Assembly: GCF_015706575.1 (NCBI RefSeq)
Contig: NW_024037070.1
Location: 3,281,874-3,345,873, forward strand
Length of the DNA stretch: 64,000 nt
Reading direction: 5' to 3'
From: Patiria miniata
Lineage: Eukaryota > Echinodermata > Asteroidea > Valvatida > Asterinidae
In this document: positions 53,870 through 64,000 of the stretch, piece by piece
Position numbering within the stretch: the stretch's first letter is position 1
Layout of the letters: each line of letters starts with the position of its first letter
The notes under the pieces: generated by a model
What the model saw: only the letters and a program-made list of their open reading frames with translations
What the model was told of the DNA's origin: nothing
Database searches by the model: none
Translations under genes and position numbers: made by a program

Positions 53870-56800
53870 CTTGGAGTCGAGTCAGTGTCGTGGAGCTGCT
53901 CAACAGTAAAGGCTGGTTCATGCCTAAATACCATTTTAAGATGAATTTGAGTCAAAAAAAATAAACCCAGTGAAATCCACCCATGTTAAAATGCATAAAT
54001 CACAGAGTAATACGCCTCTATCATGATTACCACTATGCCAAAGAAGTTGCTATAACAAATCTCCTTTTGCTCCAAAATGTATGCACAACTACAGTAAGCA
54101 TTGGCTTCCGAAAATCACTTTAAAGAATTATTTTGTACTAGGATATTAATTTAGCTGTGCATTCACATTCACACTGAGCATGAACCAGCCTTTAGTTAGA
54201 ACAATTTCTACAAGAACCAAAAAATAATAAAAAGCTCAAACTTAAAGCATATTGCAGTGTCTTTGTAAGCAAATTTCTCCTCTGAAGTTAGAATGTTCTT
54301 TGGAATTGACAAAAGCTTTGTGGGTAGATAATTATGTTCTGAGCAGTTTCATGATATTGGTCTGTTTAATAAGCCTTTCTAAGAAGTTTATTGGACACAA
54401 TCAACGGTTAACACAAATTTCAAGACTTCTTCTAGACGTAATTAACTAAAATTCTTTCAATTGAGCAAACAGACGACATGGTCTAGAGTCACATTTTAGC
54501 TTCACAAACAAATCACCCATACTTCTCTTAGACTTGATGTCAAAAAAGAAGAAGAGATATATCAGTAATTTGTGTGTGTCCAAAACACCGGTGGTGAAGT
54601 TGAGTCCTTTTCCCAATGAAACTCCAGGCCTGTGTGCTGTGCATGCTGATTTGACTCGAGAGTTGTGTAATAGTCTTTAATTAATGTGAACATCTTCACA
54701 AATTATGCACACACTAGTGTTTGATTAGTTGCTCAATGTTTAATGTCATCACAGGACTTATAACTAATGTTTTAATTGTATACATATTAATATTAAGTCA
54801 AAATGGCTGTGTTGCCCCCTCCCCAATATTTTAGTTGCATTTTCAGGTACCTTTCCACAACTTGGCTGTTTTCTTTGGACCAATCCGGGCACGCTGTCAC
54901 TTCTATCGCGAAGGCCCCCTTCAATGGTGAAAGCACAATAGCTTGCACAATACTTCCGCCTCGTGTGTGTGTGTGTGCAGTGATCACTATGACCAGATTC
55001 GTCTGTAGGCATTCTCCTCTATGTGATTTGTAATGTTTGAGATCATTACATGTTGGAGATATGGGTGGTACGCTGGTGCATTCTATGCAATTACCGGTAC
55101 ATGTATGTACATATACAACTTTCTTAAAAACTTTATTGCTGGCCTAGTAAGTACATATACTGAGGGGATTTGCCATGCTATTATAAAGGCACAGATTCAC
55201 TGCACACTACATATACAGTGTACGTTGTATCAAAATCCAACAGTAATAATAATAACACCACGACAATAATTCTGATAATTGCTGACACAGAGATTCCATT
55301 ACTGGGGGGCGTTTGGGGAGCATACACTGATTCCGTGTCTGGATTTGTCGATATGCACTACTCCAATACTATAATCTTGTACAAAAAAAACCAGTTTATG
55401 TATTTTACTGTGGTGAAAGTTTCCTTGTTTTAAGCTTAGAGATTGGTGGTGAGATATTAAATACGGGAAAAATAACAAACAAAAAAATTAGTATTTATTG
55501 TTCAGAATGTAAAGGCGAAATATTAAATATGTACCTGTATTGCATGAATAGGTTTTCAATTGAAATCAACTTGCTAATCCCAGCTTTTTTAATATTTTTA
55601 AAATTATCATAAACAGTGAAAGCCCTTTTGATTCCCATATACATTATGATCTTTAATTTTGAGGTTCACCTTGCCTAAATAGGTTGCTTGAAATGGTCAT
55701 CAAATTGTGTGTGTACTACAGAATACACGTACGTACTTCATGATTCCTGAGGTATCATCGGGGATAAGTTTAATTTTTTTTTTTTTTTTTTTTCCATTTG
55801 TGTAGCATGTTTAAAGATGAATTAAGATTTATTATGTTAGTGTTGTTAAATGCTCTTTGTGTGGTTACATTTCTGCCCAAGTCTTAATGCCAAAGCCAAA
55901 ATTGGTTTGTCTATGAAATACTTCAATTTTTCCTCTGTTCGATTTCAATCGTCAGTCATGATTCTATTTTGTCCTAGTGTCTTGAAATGGTGTCAGTTGC
56001 ACATATCGCCTACAAGTACACAGTGTGATTTCAAGTGTATTGCATGGTGTTTATTGATTTACATGTATTTTAAACACCACTATTGTCAGAAAAAAAAATT
56101 ATTAGTAAGTTAATGTTTGTTTTTTGAACCAAAGAATCAAATCTTGCAGATATTATACAGAAGGCACAGTGATAACAATCCAACACAGTTTAAAACAATT
56201 CTATTTAAAACAACTTCTATTAAGTCACACAAAAACACACAATGTGAGTTTTTGGATGACAAACTGCATGCAATTTATTGTATCTAGAATCTGCTCTACA
56301 GAGCGTCATTTAAGTTTAACAGTTGCATCAGTTTGCATGTCAGAAGTGAAAATGATGCAAATGAAATATAAGATTGGAAGGTTTGCAAGGGGAAGTGGGC
56401 AATAAGTGTATGTTTACGGTTGCATCATGTAACAAATCCCTTTTGTGAGGTTCCAAAAATAACTTGGGGAAACGCAATGTTTCAGACAACATGTCTCCTT
56501 ATGATGGCAGGCATGCAACTTTTCCTCGGATCCGCTGATTTCCTCGTTTTTAACTACTCATGACTGCCATTACAAATTGAAAAACACTGTACAAAGTCTT
56601 GTGTGGTTTGGAATTTCCTCGTTTTCTCTAAATTCTCAGTTGCATGCGTGTTCAGATGGGCAGAGCGTATAAATGTACTGCCTGAAACGTTGAGTGTCCC
56701 CAATTCTTTTCAAAACTTTACAAAACTCACGAAGGAAATTTGTTGCATGGTTCAACTGTAAATGTACTCCTATTGACACCAATTATGCTGTGTGAGATTT

Positions 56801-57640
56801 GGAAATAGTTTTTGCCATTATATTAATGGCTCTTGCAGTTATTTATTTCTGTGCATTTTGTACTTATATTTTTTTGTCAGGATCCAATTTTATGGAGTTT
56901 CCCATGTCTCACAAAGTTGCTTAGGTGATAGCATGGAATTATGCTAAGCAGTATTTCCCGCTTAGCAGTGCCACAAAATTGGACCCAAAAATGAAAGCAT
57001 GGCTGTTAAACTAAAGCATTGTGTGACATTTGCTTTATTATTAATGGGAAATGGAATTATTAAATAATGGCAAATGTATTATTGGACTTTTCCCAAAAAC
57101 TATCAATTACAATTATGTTGGAACATTGGCTTGGTGTATGGCTAATTTTCTTTTACTAAAAAGAATTTAAATTATTTTGATATATCATCTTGTCATTAAC
57201 CAATAAGTTTGAAAATATACTTGCATTTTAGTTCTGAACTGGTATGAGAATTTGTTTCAATATGTATAACAGGAACGTTTTTATGACAAAGTTTTGAATC
57301 AGTGAAGTGTTCTTGCATGATCAAAAGTAAATGCCCAGTTATTGGTGGCGAGTTGCCACGGATTTCTAACATTTTTGGGGGTTGATTGGTATTACATTCT
57401 GTCTGAAGGTTTCTTGTCTTTTATAGAATTTATTCCATTTCCTCTGTAATATACCTGCCAAACAGAATGTCATAGTGAAAGTAGAGAGATGCATTCAAAT
57501 TGAAGGTTTATAACCAATTAGTTCGGTGTGATACAATTCAATGTACACATTGTGATTGTGATTGTTGGAAGATTTTTCAAAGAATTATCACCAAGTTATA
57601 ACAAAGCAGGACTTAATGAATAAACTAGGGTAAAGATACT
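53870..57640 (+). other. Probable long 3' UTR and downstream region of PEDS1
   Basis: AT-rich sequence follows the stop at 53867-53869. AATAAA occurs at 53960-53965 and again near 57618. No coding exon was recognised. It contains one MITE copy (56508-56652), the dispersed repeat at 56655-56735 and a short TIR repeat at about 56882-56985. Confidence 0.4.
56508..56652. mobile_element. 145-bp MITE, copy 2 (caggcatgcaact termini)
   Basis: It starts caggcatgcaacttttcctc and ends cagttgcatgcgtg. It matches copy 1 at 50996-51140 along its whole length with scattered substitutions. A target duplication is not visible here. Confidence 0.7.
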
Positions 57641-58185
57641 TAAAACTTGTCCTCGGCGCCTGTTGTGCCATTTCTGTTCATGCAATGCAGAACAAGATAG
57701 AGACACCACCCATGCACATTTCTTCTTTGCCTACAGAAGTCGGGGCCCGTGTGCCCAGCATGCTTCTTAAGACCCTCACCCCTCCCCTACCACCCCTTTG
57801 TTGGCCCATGCACAGCCTCATTTACTCCACCACAGAAAACTGATACCCAAGTCTATCATTCTCCGATAAAAAAAAGACATACAAGTCTAAACTTTACAAC
57901 TCTAAACAATATCTTGGCAGCAAGAACAGTAATGACTAATACACTCTCCGTACTATTGTCGACTTTGACCTCGCTTTCAATTGCTGTTTTCCCTGCAATA
58001 TAAAAGTTATTCACTTTTGAATAAGACGCCGAACGTTTACTTCTGGAATTATTTCGTGCAAAATTCGTAGTACTTTACCGGCTTCCACAATAATTGGGCT
58101 TTCGCAGGGTGGGTTCATTAAATGTGTACGCAAAATGAAAGAAGCCTTTGTCGGAGGATTGAAGACTTCCAACATTAATAAGGGA

Positions 58186-58346
58186 ATAAATGTGTGCTCC
58201 GGAGGTTTTTATCACTCGTTTAATACCGCTTAGAGTCTGGGTGCTGATAATTACCCGAGCCGGAGGCGAGGGTAATTATCAGCACCCAGACTCTAAGCGG
58301 TATTAAACAGAGTGATAAATACCGACCGAGCACATATTTATTCCCA
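58186..58346. repeat. Near-perfect hairpin of about 160 bp
   Basis: The stem halves share taataccgcttagagtctgg, then gtgctgataattaccc, exactly inverted, with only gagccggaggcgag between them. Pairing continues outward with few mismatches through the atcactc and gggaataaat words. It is probably a recent MITE. Confidence 0.85.
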
Positions 58347-59654
58347 TTCATAAATACCTTATCCGTAAAAAAATATCAAATAATTCGTTCAAAAAATCCC
58401 GATTTTGTTCAACAAGTTCACTTCATGCTTTTTGAAACATCCCTCTAGCAAAATAATGGAGTGTTCAGCTGGCGAGTAAGATGTAAACAACCCTTTTATG
58501 GAGATTGACGCGCGCGTAACATGTTCTGCGCGATGTCACGCAGAACGCACCTGGGGCGTTGCGTTTTGAATTTAGAACTATAAAATTCTGACTCGCTTGT
58601 AGTGTTGCGCATGCCTACGTGAGGATTGTGAACGTTCAACCAATGAAACGGTAAGAGGCACTGGATTTTTAGGAGTCCACATTTTATTGTGACACTGAAA
58701 AAGTGTTTAAGACCAGCTAGCCATGTCTTTATCATCCGTTTAAGACCGGCCACGTGACGGGCTTTCGACCAATAGGAATAGCTAAACTGTCTGAGGTATT
58801 TATGAATTTTGAATAAATCAGTCTTTTGTCCGTTAATAATACATACAAATTGAAAATCGTTAGGAGAAAAAAAAATCAATTCTTTTTGGAAGAGCACGGG
58901 ACATTCATCAACTTTAAAGTTCACCCAGTACGTATTTCAAAAGACGATTGTTTAATCTTTATCTCAGTGACATTGAACAATGCTCCTCCCCGTACCTGGT
59001 ACAGTGTGCTCTTGGCGGCGTTATCGAGCCTACTAGTTATTGTACAATGAATGACCTGAGTTGCGAAAAATTGTGATATCAGTCTTATCAGTCACTTTGA
59101 CCTTGGATACGGTGCAATTGCCCTTTCGGAAGCTGCGTTTGGTTGTCTGAAATTCACGATATGACGTGCTTGAAAGAAAGGATGACCTTTACACTTTGCG
59201 GGCGGGGGGGGGGGGGAGGCGTCCAATGATAATTGAATACGTTGAAGCTGCAGCATACATTTTCACACGTTCGAAAGTTCAACAGACTTTTTCCATTCCA
59301 AAGCGCTGCAACGAAATCCTTTGCGATTTACATGTTTCGAGAAAAACAATCGAGACTTTGCTGCAGATAGAAGGCGAAAATAGTCGATCTAGCAGGTGTT
59401 TTTGTTTATAGCTCCATGGTTGGCTCATGGAAAATATTTCTAAACCTATAGACTGAGAGCTTGATAGGGTTTAATCAAAATTTTGGGAAATCCCCAGATT
59501 GTCTTAAAGCATAGTATCATCGACCCTGATCACAGAATGGTCAGTCTTAAGTTTCGCTAGATCAGACAAAGGCCCATTGGCGCCATGCCAAATGTGGCTA
59601 ATTTTGCATTTAATCAAACTTTTGAGAACAAGAACAAAACCAGTATCATTTGAT

Positions 59655-60450
59655 AGCTTGGAACTTGTAGATAATGGAAATATAACTCAAGAGCGATTTT
59701 AGATCAGACTAATTAACTTAAGAGCGGCCTCAAAAGCGCGGAGGGTGGGCGTGGCCGTCACTCCCTCTTTACTTTTTCCTTTTCGCTGATACCGTTGCAA
59801 GGCAACGGTAAAACAACGGTAAAAGAGAAAATGAAAGCAGTTTGTTTTGATGCCTTGGCACTTGTGGAACATGAAAATATTACTTAAGACGGCTTTTAGG
59901 TCAGACTAATTACCTTAAGACCGGCGGGAAAAGCCAGAAAGGGGCGGGGCCTCAACCCCCCTCCGTGTACATTTTGGCTCCTATCGTCGCAAAGCATTTC
60001 TGCCAAGTTTCTTTGACAGCTGTTCAGATGCCTTGCGGTTATTTTGACAACAGGTTTATGAAAATGTGGCATATCTTCATCACAAAATGTTCAAATGTTA
60101 ACTTTTCGCATTGAAAAGTACATGCAAATGAAAGCGTGCATCAGAGTGCCGACTAACAGATCGAATAGAAGCTGTGCAAGTGTAATTCAAATTAAAAATG
60201 GGGAAATGAAACAATATTTAATAATGCCTTGGCACACGTGGAAAATGAAAATATAATTTAAGAGTGATTTTTGGTCAGACTAATTAACTTATTGGTGCGC
60301 GAAGTGCGCGGAGGGGGCGGGGCTGCAACCCCCCTCCATGTACATTTTGGCTCCTATCGTCGCAAAGCATTTCTTAAATTCTGCCAAGTTTCTCTGACTG
60401 TTGTTCCGATGTCTTGCGGTTATTTTGACACCATGTTTATGGCAATAAGG
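59655..60450. repeat. Diverged tandem triplication
   Basis: Three successive segments begin at about 59655, 59850 and 60224 with a related string (tgccttggcac, cgtggaa-atgaaaatat, ggtcagactaatta) followed by a gc-gga-ggggcggggc block. The second and third also share acattttggctcctatcgtc and ttgcggttattttgacac-like words. The spacing is uneven, about 195 and 375 bp. Confidence 0.65.
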
Positions 60451-61406
60451 CATACCTTCGTCACAAAATGTCCAAATACCAAAACAGGTATAGGCTTAAA
60501 TGCTAACTTTTCCATTACATAGAGCATGAATATCGTACATCAGAGGGCGCATGCATATGAAAGTGCCGACTTTTACTGACCACTATAACAAAACGTTTTA
60601 ACAGGTTGAATTGAAACTTCACAGATGTACTACACTTATTCTGGTGTGAGTGGTGTCCATTTAAATAATGACATATGTGGAAAGACTTGAACATTTAGAC
60701 CTCCGTTGCCCTCAGCTGGGAGAAATTACTGTGTATACTTTATACCTTGCCAATATAATTTTTATTCTTCAAAACGCAACATTTTTCGTGAACCAAGCCA
60801 CAACTATAAAGTGAAAAAGGACGGCATTGCAACTATTGTTCTACACTCCTGTTATAAATTTAGACCCAATTAGACAATGGGGTGCCCTCTGACCTCTATT
60901 TCTCTTTTTCTAGTGGCAGCCGCAACAATGATACGACTGGATGGAAGGCTGTGGACCGAGATGCCAAATTCAAAGCTTGGTGTGAGATAGTGCTATAGCA
61001 GCAAAGGCATAAGCATATGGTTTTGCTTGATGGGGGGGGGGGGGGGGGGGGGGGTCATGCCGCCCGGAAAGTTGTTGACAAAATTAATGAGACGAATTTG
61101 TAGTTATTGCAGTGCATGGGGGCGCAGTGTTTAAACTCAAAGCAACAGATTGTGACTGATTTATGATCTTTGTACGGAATGAAAGTAGCCAAAGCATTAT
61201 TTCTCGTTCGCGATAACCAGCCACATTTTGTAACCCTTTTACCAAACTCACTGGTGCACTGTTGTTATGTTTGTCTGGCTTGCCTCTTAAAATTATATTC
61301 TGTTGCGCCTGCATCGGCATGAAAACAGAGGACATGGGGATCAGATGCTCTGAAGAAAAAAAATCGTCTCTGCATCTGAATCATGACATCATGTATAGAA
61401 CAACAG

Positions 61407-61590
61407 CAGGGGCGTAGCACGGTCATTTTTATTGGGGGGTTAAAAATTTTTGAAAAGGGCACTTGCACATCCGTTTTGAAATGTAGACAGGTTTTTTTCT
61501 CCGGACACTTGGCCTCCGTAAAATTAAAAGGCGGGAGGGGGGGGGGGGGGCTGGTACTATCTGTCGATGGGGGCGCTGTAGCCTCTCAGT
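61407..61590 (+). mobile_element. Truncated relative of the nested hAT-like element at 5441-5933
   Basis: The start caggggcgtagcacgg is a typical hAT-like terminus. The inside shares ggacacttggcctccgtaaa, a following G run and ctggta-catct-gggggcgct with the 5530-5640 part of the complete element. No right terminus was found. Confidence 0.55.
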
Positions 61591-62169
61591 CTACTAGAGA
61601 TGATGAAATGGTACATGTACTAAAAAACAAAAATAATAACAAAGGGTAAATACACAACGTCCGCTACAGTTGGCCGAATTAGTTGCCTCACGAAACTTTG
61701 CTGCAAATAGAAGCGAATGCAGTCGATCTAGGTGTGTTGTATAGCTCCAAAGTTGGCTGAATTACAAATGTAGTTGCCCCAAAATTGTGTAATGAATTAT
61801 GAGGGGCGCGTGCAGTGGATGGCCTTTTTCAAGTCACGATAGTGCTTCTCCGATCATTGCTCTTGAGTGGAAATCGCCAAACATACAGGGGATTAAGGTT
61901 TGGCTTAAGAGGGGTTTATTTTTTTTTAATTATCATTTATTACACCTCTCCACTCGCTGATATAAAAAAATATTAAAAGTTTTGTTGTCAAAGGGGGAGG
62001 GTAGCAGCTTAGCAGCATGTGCTATTTATTTTCTGCATGTCTTTCCGGCCCAAGGAGGGGGTGGGGGGGGGGTAGAAATCTCATAGAGGAATGGACCTCC
62101 TAACACCCCCGGCCCCGGCCCCGCCCCCGGTAAACTTTAGTCAGCAAGTTGCTTCTACCACAAGAGGGC

Positions 62170-62186
62170 GCCGTTCAAGATGGCAG
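62170..62186 (+). promoter_or_regulatory. YY1-like motif over the LYRM4 start codon
   Basis: The word caagatggcagcc at 62176-62188 fits the YY1 consensus (AAGATGGC core), which often overlaps the start codon of nuclear genes for mitochondrial and ribosomal proteins. The ATG at 62180 is inside it. This is inference from the motif alone. Confidence 0.4.
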
Positions 62187-62589
62187 CCACCATGGCGAAC
62201 GCAACTCGAGCCACTGTCTTGAAGCTATACCGCGAAATATTGAGAGAATCTAAGAAGTTTACCGGCTATAATTACAGGTAAATGAATTATGAATTACTAG
62301 AGAGTGGATAGATGCTCGATGGCTTATAGAAGGATGCAAGATTGCCGCGCTTATAAAGCACATAAGTCGATTCGACACTTGTCTTTAACTCGCGCATCGC
62401 CGCATGTCATGATGTGCAAAATTTATAAACCGACGTAGCCTAACCGAATGTCCATTCTATCTTAACAGAGAATATGCATTGAGGAGAACAAAAGTTGCTT
62501 TTCGGGAGAACAAGAGCTTAACTGACGAGGCAAAGATCAAGGCATTGATCCAAGAGGCCGAAGAGAATCTGCAGATTATCAAGCGACAG
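62180..62589 (+). CDS. LYRM4: LYRM4/ISD11, first two coding exons (partial)
   Basis: Exon 1 (62180-62277) and exon 2 (62469-62589) join in phase to 73 residues. In-frame ATGs at 62180 and 62192 both fit; the second is closer to the vertebrate start. The LYR motif is at residues 16-18, followed by EILRESKKFTGYNYREYALR and, further on, FREN and IIKRQ, all as in vertebrate LYRM4. The protein stabilises the cysteine desulfurase NFS1 and binds acyl carrier protein in the mitochondrial matrix, at the start of iron-sulfur cluster assembly. The expected C-terminal exon (GQLY..DKLVIE in vertebrates) was not found up to 64000, so it probably lies beyond the palindrome that follows. Confidence 0.9.
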
Positions 62590-63134
62590 GTAAAGAGGAT
62601 TAAGGATAAGATTAAGGATTAAGATTAAGAAAAGAACAAGAAAAAGCTCATGTGAACAAGAAAAGTATGTGTTGTTGACTAGACCCGTGAACTGGGCTAT
62701 ATACATAGCCACGCTTCAGTCAATAGTAAAAACACTCTATTGTGATCCGCGGTTACTAAGATGGAGTGACCGTTCTAGCTGAATTTCGGCTACATTTGAC
62801 AGAATATTTGCATACAAAAATGAGTTGTACAGAAAATCAGTAGAATATTTTTTCGGCAGAATTATGAAGATGAAGGAAAATGAAAAAGATTAGAGAAATA
62901 TGGCACATTTGGTTTGAAAAACACAATGGATTGGAACAGCAGTATATACTGGATGATTTGGCAGACTTTCGAAGTGGATTTAGCAGAATTTTATATGGTA
63001 TCACGGTCATCCTGCCATGTAAGACGGTTAGTCGGGTACGCACTGGTGTAGTCCGAGTAACTTGGACCCAACTTATCGCCTTTTTTAACATTTGGACATG
63101 GTCTGGCGATAGTAAGGTCCAAGCTAGCTCTACT

Positions 63135-64000
63135 GAGTGGAGCGTTGAATTACGGGTACCCCTCCATACAAACGCTCCACCGATTTGCCATACTTTGGTA
63201 GCACCATACACGGTCGTCATGACGGTATGCATTTTGTGCATGCCCTCGCGAGGACAAGGCCCAAAAAAACTGATATTGAAAATACAAATGAGGAAGACAG
63301 TAACCCTGGATAGATCCACACATTCATGACATTCCATATGACCCCTCAAATTGTTTCAAACAACCGGTAATTTTGAAAAAAGAACAAAATAGTCTGAACT
63401 TACCGCTCACAATTAAATGTGTCTGCCGAGTTGCACAGTCTATTTCAATGACATGACTGATGCATAATTCATTGCGCGCGTGTGTGACGTCACTATTGAA
63501 GAAAAACAAGTTGCGCTTACTCAATAGCTGTTTTATGTAGTCATATGTGCCCCGCGCCGTCTGACTGTGGGTTTTTGGTGCGGGGCACATATCAGTACAT
63601 GAAACAGTCATTGATTAAGCGCGACTTGTTTTTCTTCAATAGTGACGTCACACACGCGCGCAATGAATTATGCATCAGTCATGTCAGTGAAATAGACTGT
63701 GCAACTCGGCAGACACATTTAATTGTGAGCGGTAAGTTCAGACTATTTTGTTCTTTTTTCAAAATTACCGGTTGTTTGAAACAATTTGAGGGGTCATATG
63801 GAATGTCATGAATGTGTGGATCTATCCAGGGTTACTGTCTTCCTCATTTGTATTTTCTTTATCAGTTTTTTTGGGCCTTGTCCTCGCGAGGGCATGCACA
63901 AAATGCATACCGTCATGACAACCGTGTATGGTGCTACCAAAGTATGGCAAATCGGTGGAGCGTTTGTATGGAGGGGTACCCGTAATTCAACGCTCCACTC
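63135..64000. repeat. Very long hairpin, arms of 420 bp or more, running off the window
   Basis: The left arm 63135-63555 and right arm 63580-64000 are near-identical inverse copies separated by 24 bp (spacer cgtctgactgtggg and neighbours). Markers are gagtggagcgttgaattacg, gtagcaccatacacggt, tgcattttgtgcatgccctc and tgccccgc, each mirrored. Small differences between arms (for example ctactcaatagctg against catga-aacagtcattg near the centre) show that they are not an exact copy. Pairing is still intact at the window edge. It is probably a foldback transposon; an assembly or read artefact is less likely given the mismatches. Confidence 0.85.

Larger units (their letters stand above)
57641..62179. 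other. Repeat-rich intergenic region upstream of LYRM4
   Basis: No conserved coding sequence was recognised. It includes a near-perfect hairpin (58186-58346), a diverged tandem triplication (59655-60450), poly-G runs (59204-59216, 61031-61054 and about 61537-61549), a hAT-like fragment (61407-61590) and a duplicated segment (59330-59410, with a relative at 61690-61765). Confidence 0.5.

Noticed and set aside
62837..63349. 170-codon minus-strand frame as LYRM4 exon 3
   Set aside because: It is on the wrong strand, lies partly in the palindrome arm and lacks the expected GQLY..DKLVIE motif.
63324..63811. Two frames on opposite strands encoding almost the same peptide
   Set aside because: They are the two arms of the terminal hairpin read in opposite directions, not duplicated genes.

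Overview
The window is animal nuclear DNA: split genes with GT-AG introns, long introns, metazoan protein families and dense non-autonomous DNA transposons. The families fit a marine invertebrate, most plausibly a deuterostome such as an echinoderm, hemichordate or cephalochordate; that placement is inference and the species cannot be fixed from the sequence. Nothing prokaryotic or viral was seen.

Five genes are supported. (1) At the left edge, the last exon of an unidentified plus-strand gene ending in a two-CxxC zinc-binding tail (1-827). (2) A five-exon plus-strand gene (10091-22415) for a 405-residue single-pass membrane protein: signal peptide, one CUB domain, one LDLa repeat, a transmembrane helix and a Gly/Ser/Tyr-rich tail, in the general style of LDLRAD2 or NETO. 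(3) PRPF4B (PRP4 spliceosomal kinase) on the minus strand, 13 coding exons from 46909 down to 30695, 1056 residues. (4) PEDS1/TMEM189 (plasmanylethanolamine desaturase) on the plus strand, four exons, 47313-53869, 261 residues. (5) The first two coding exons of LYRM4/ISD11 at 62180-62589; its 3' end was not found before the window edge. In every gene the exon phases close exactly at the predicted GT-AG sites. PRPF4B and PEDS1 are head to head with 403 bp between start codons, so they probably share a bidirectional promoter.

The space between exons is filled with mobile-element debris. Several elements can be delimited to the base by terminal inverted repeats and target-site duplications: PIF/Harbinger-like (TTA or TAA), hAT-like (8 bp), mariner/pogo-like (TA), piggyBac-like (TTAA), tRNA-derived SINE-like repeats, and several foldback elements. 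The most unusual are foldbacks whose long arms are built from short tandem repeats. Two of them (45750-46702 and 48055-48717) share the same 11-bp terminal consensus and each has an 8-bp target duplication, yet their arm repeats are unrelated. The window ends inside a very long hairpin (63135-64000).

Layout: 1-1.2 kb gene end; 1.2-10 kb intergenic with nested MITEs at 4.5-6.2 kb; 10-23.3 kb CUB-LDLa gene; 23.3-30.7 kb intergenic with TIR elements; 30.7-46.9 kb PRPF4B; 47.3 to about 57.6 kb PEDS1 and its probable 3' UTR; 57.6-62.2 kb repeat-rich intergenic DNA; 62.2 kb LYRM4 start; 63.1-64 kb palindrome.
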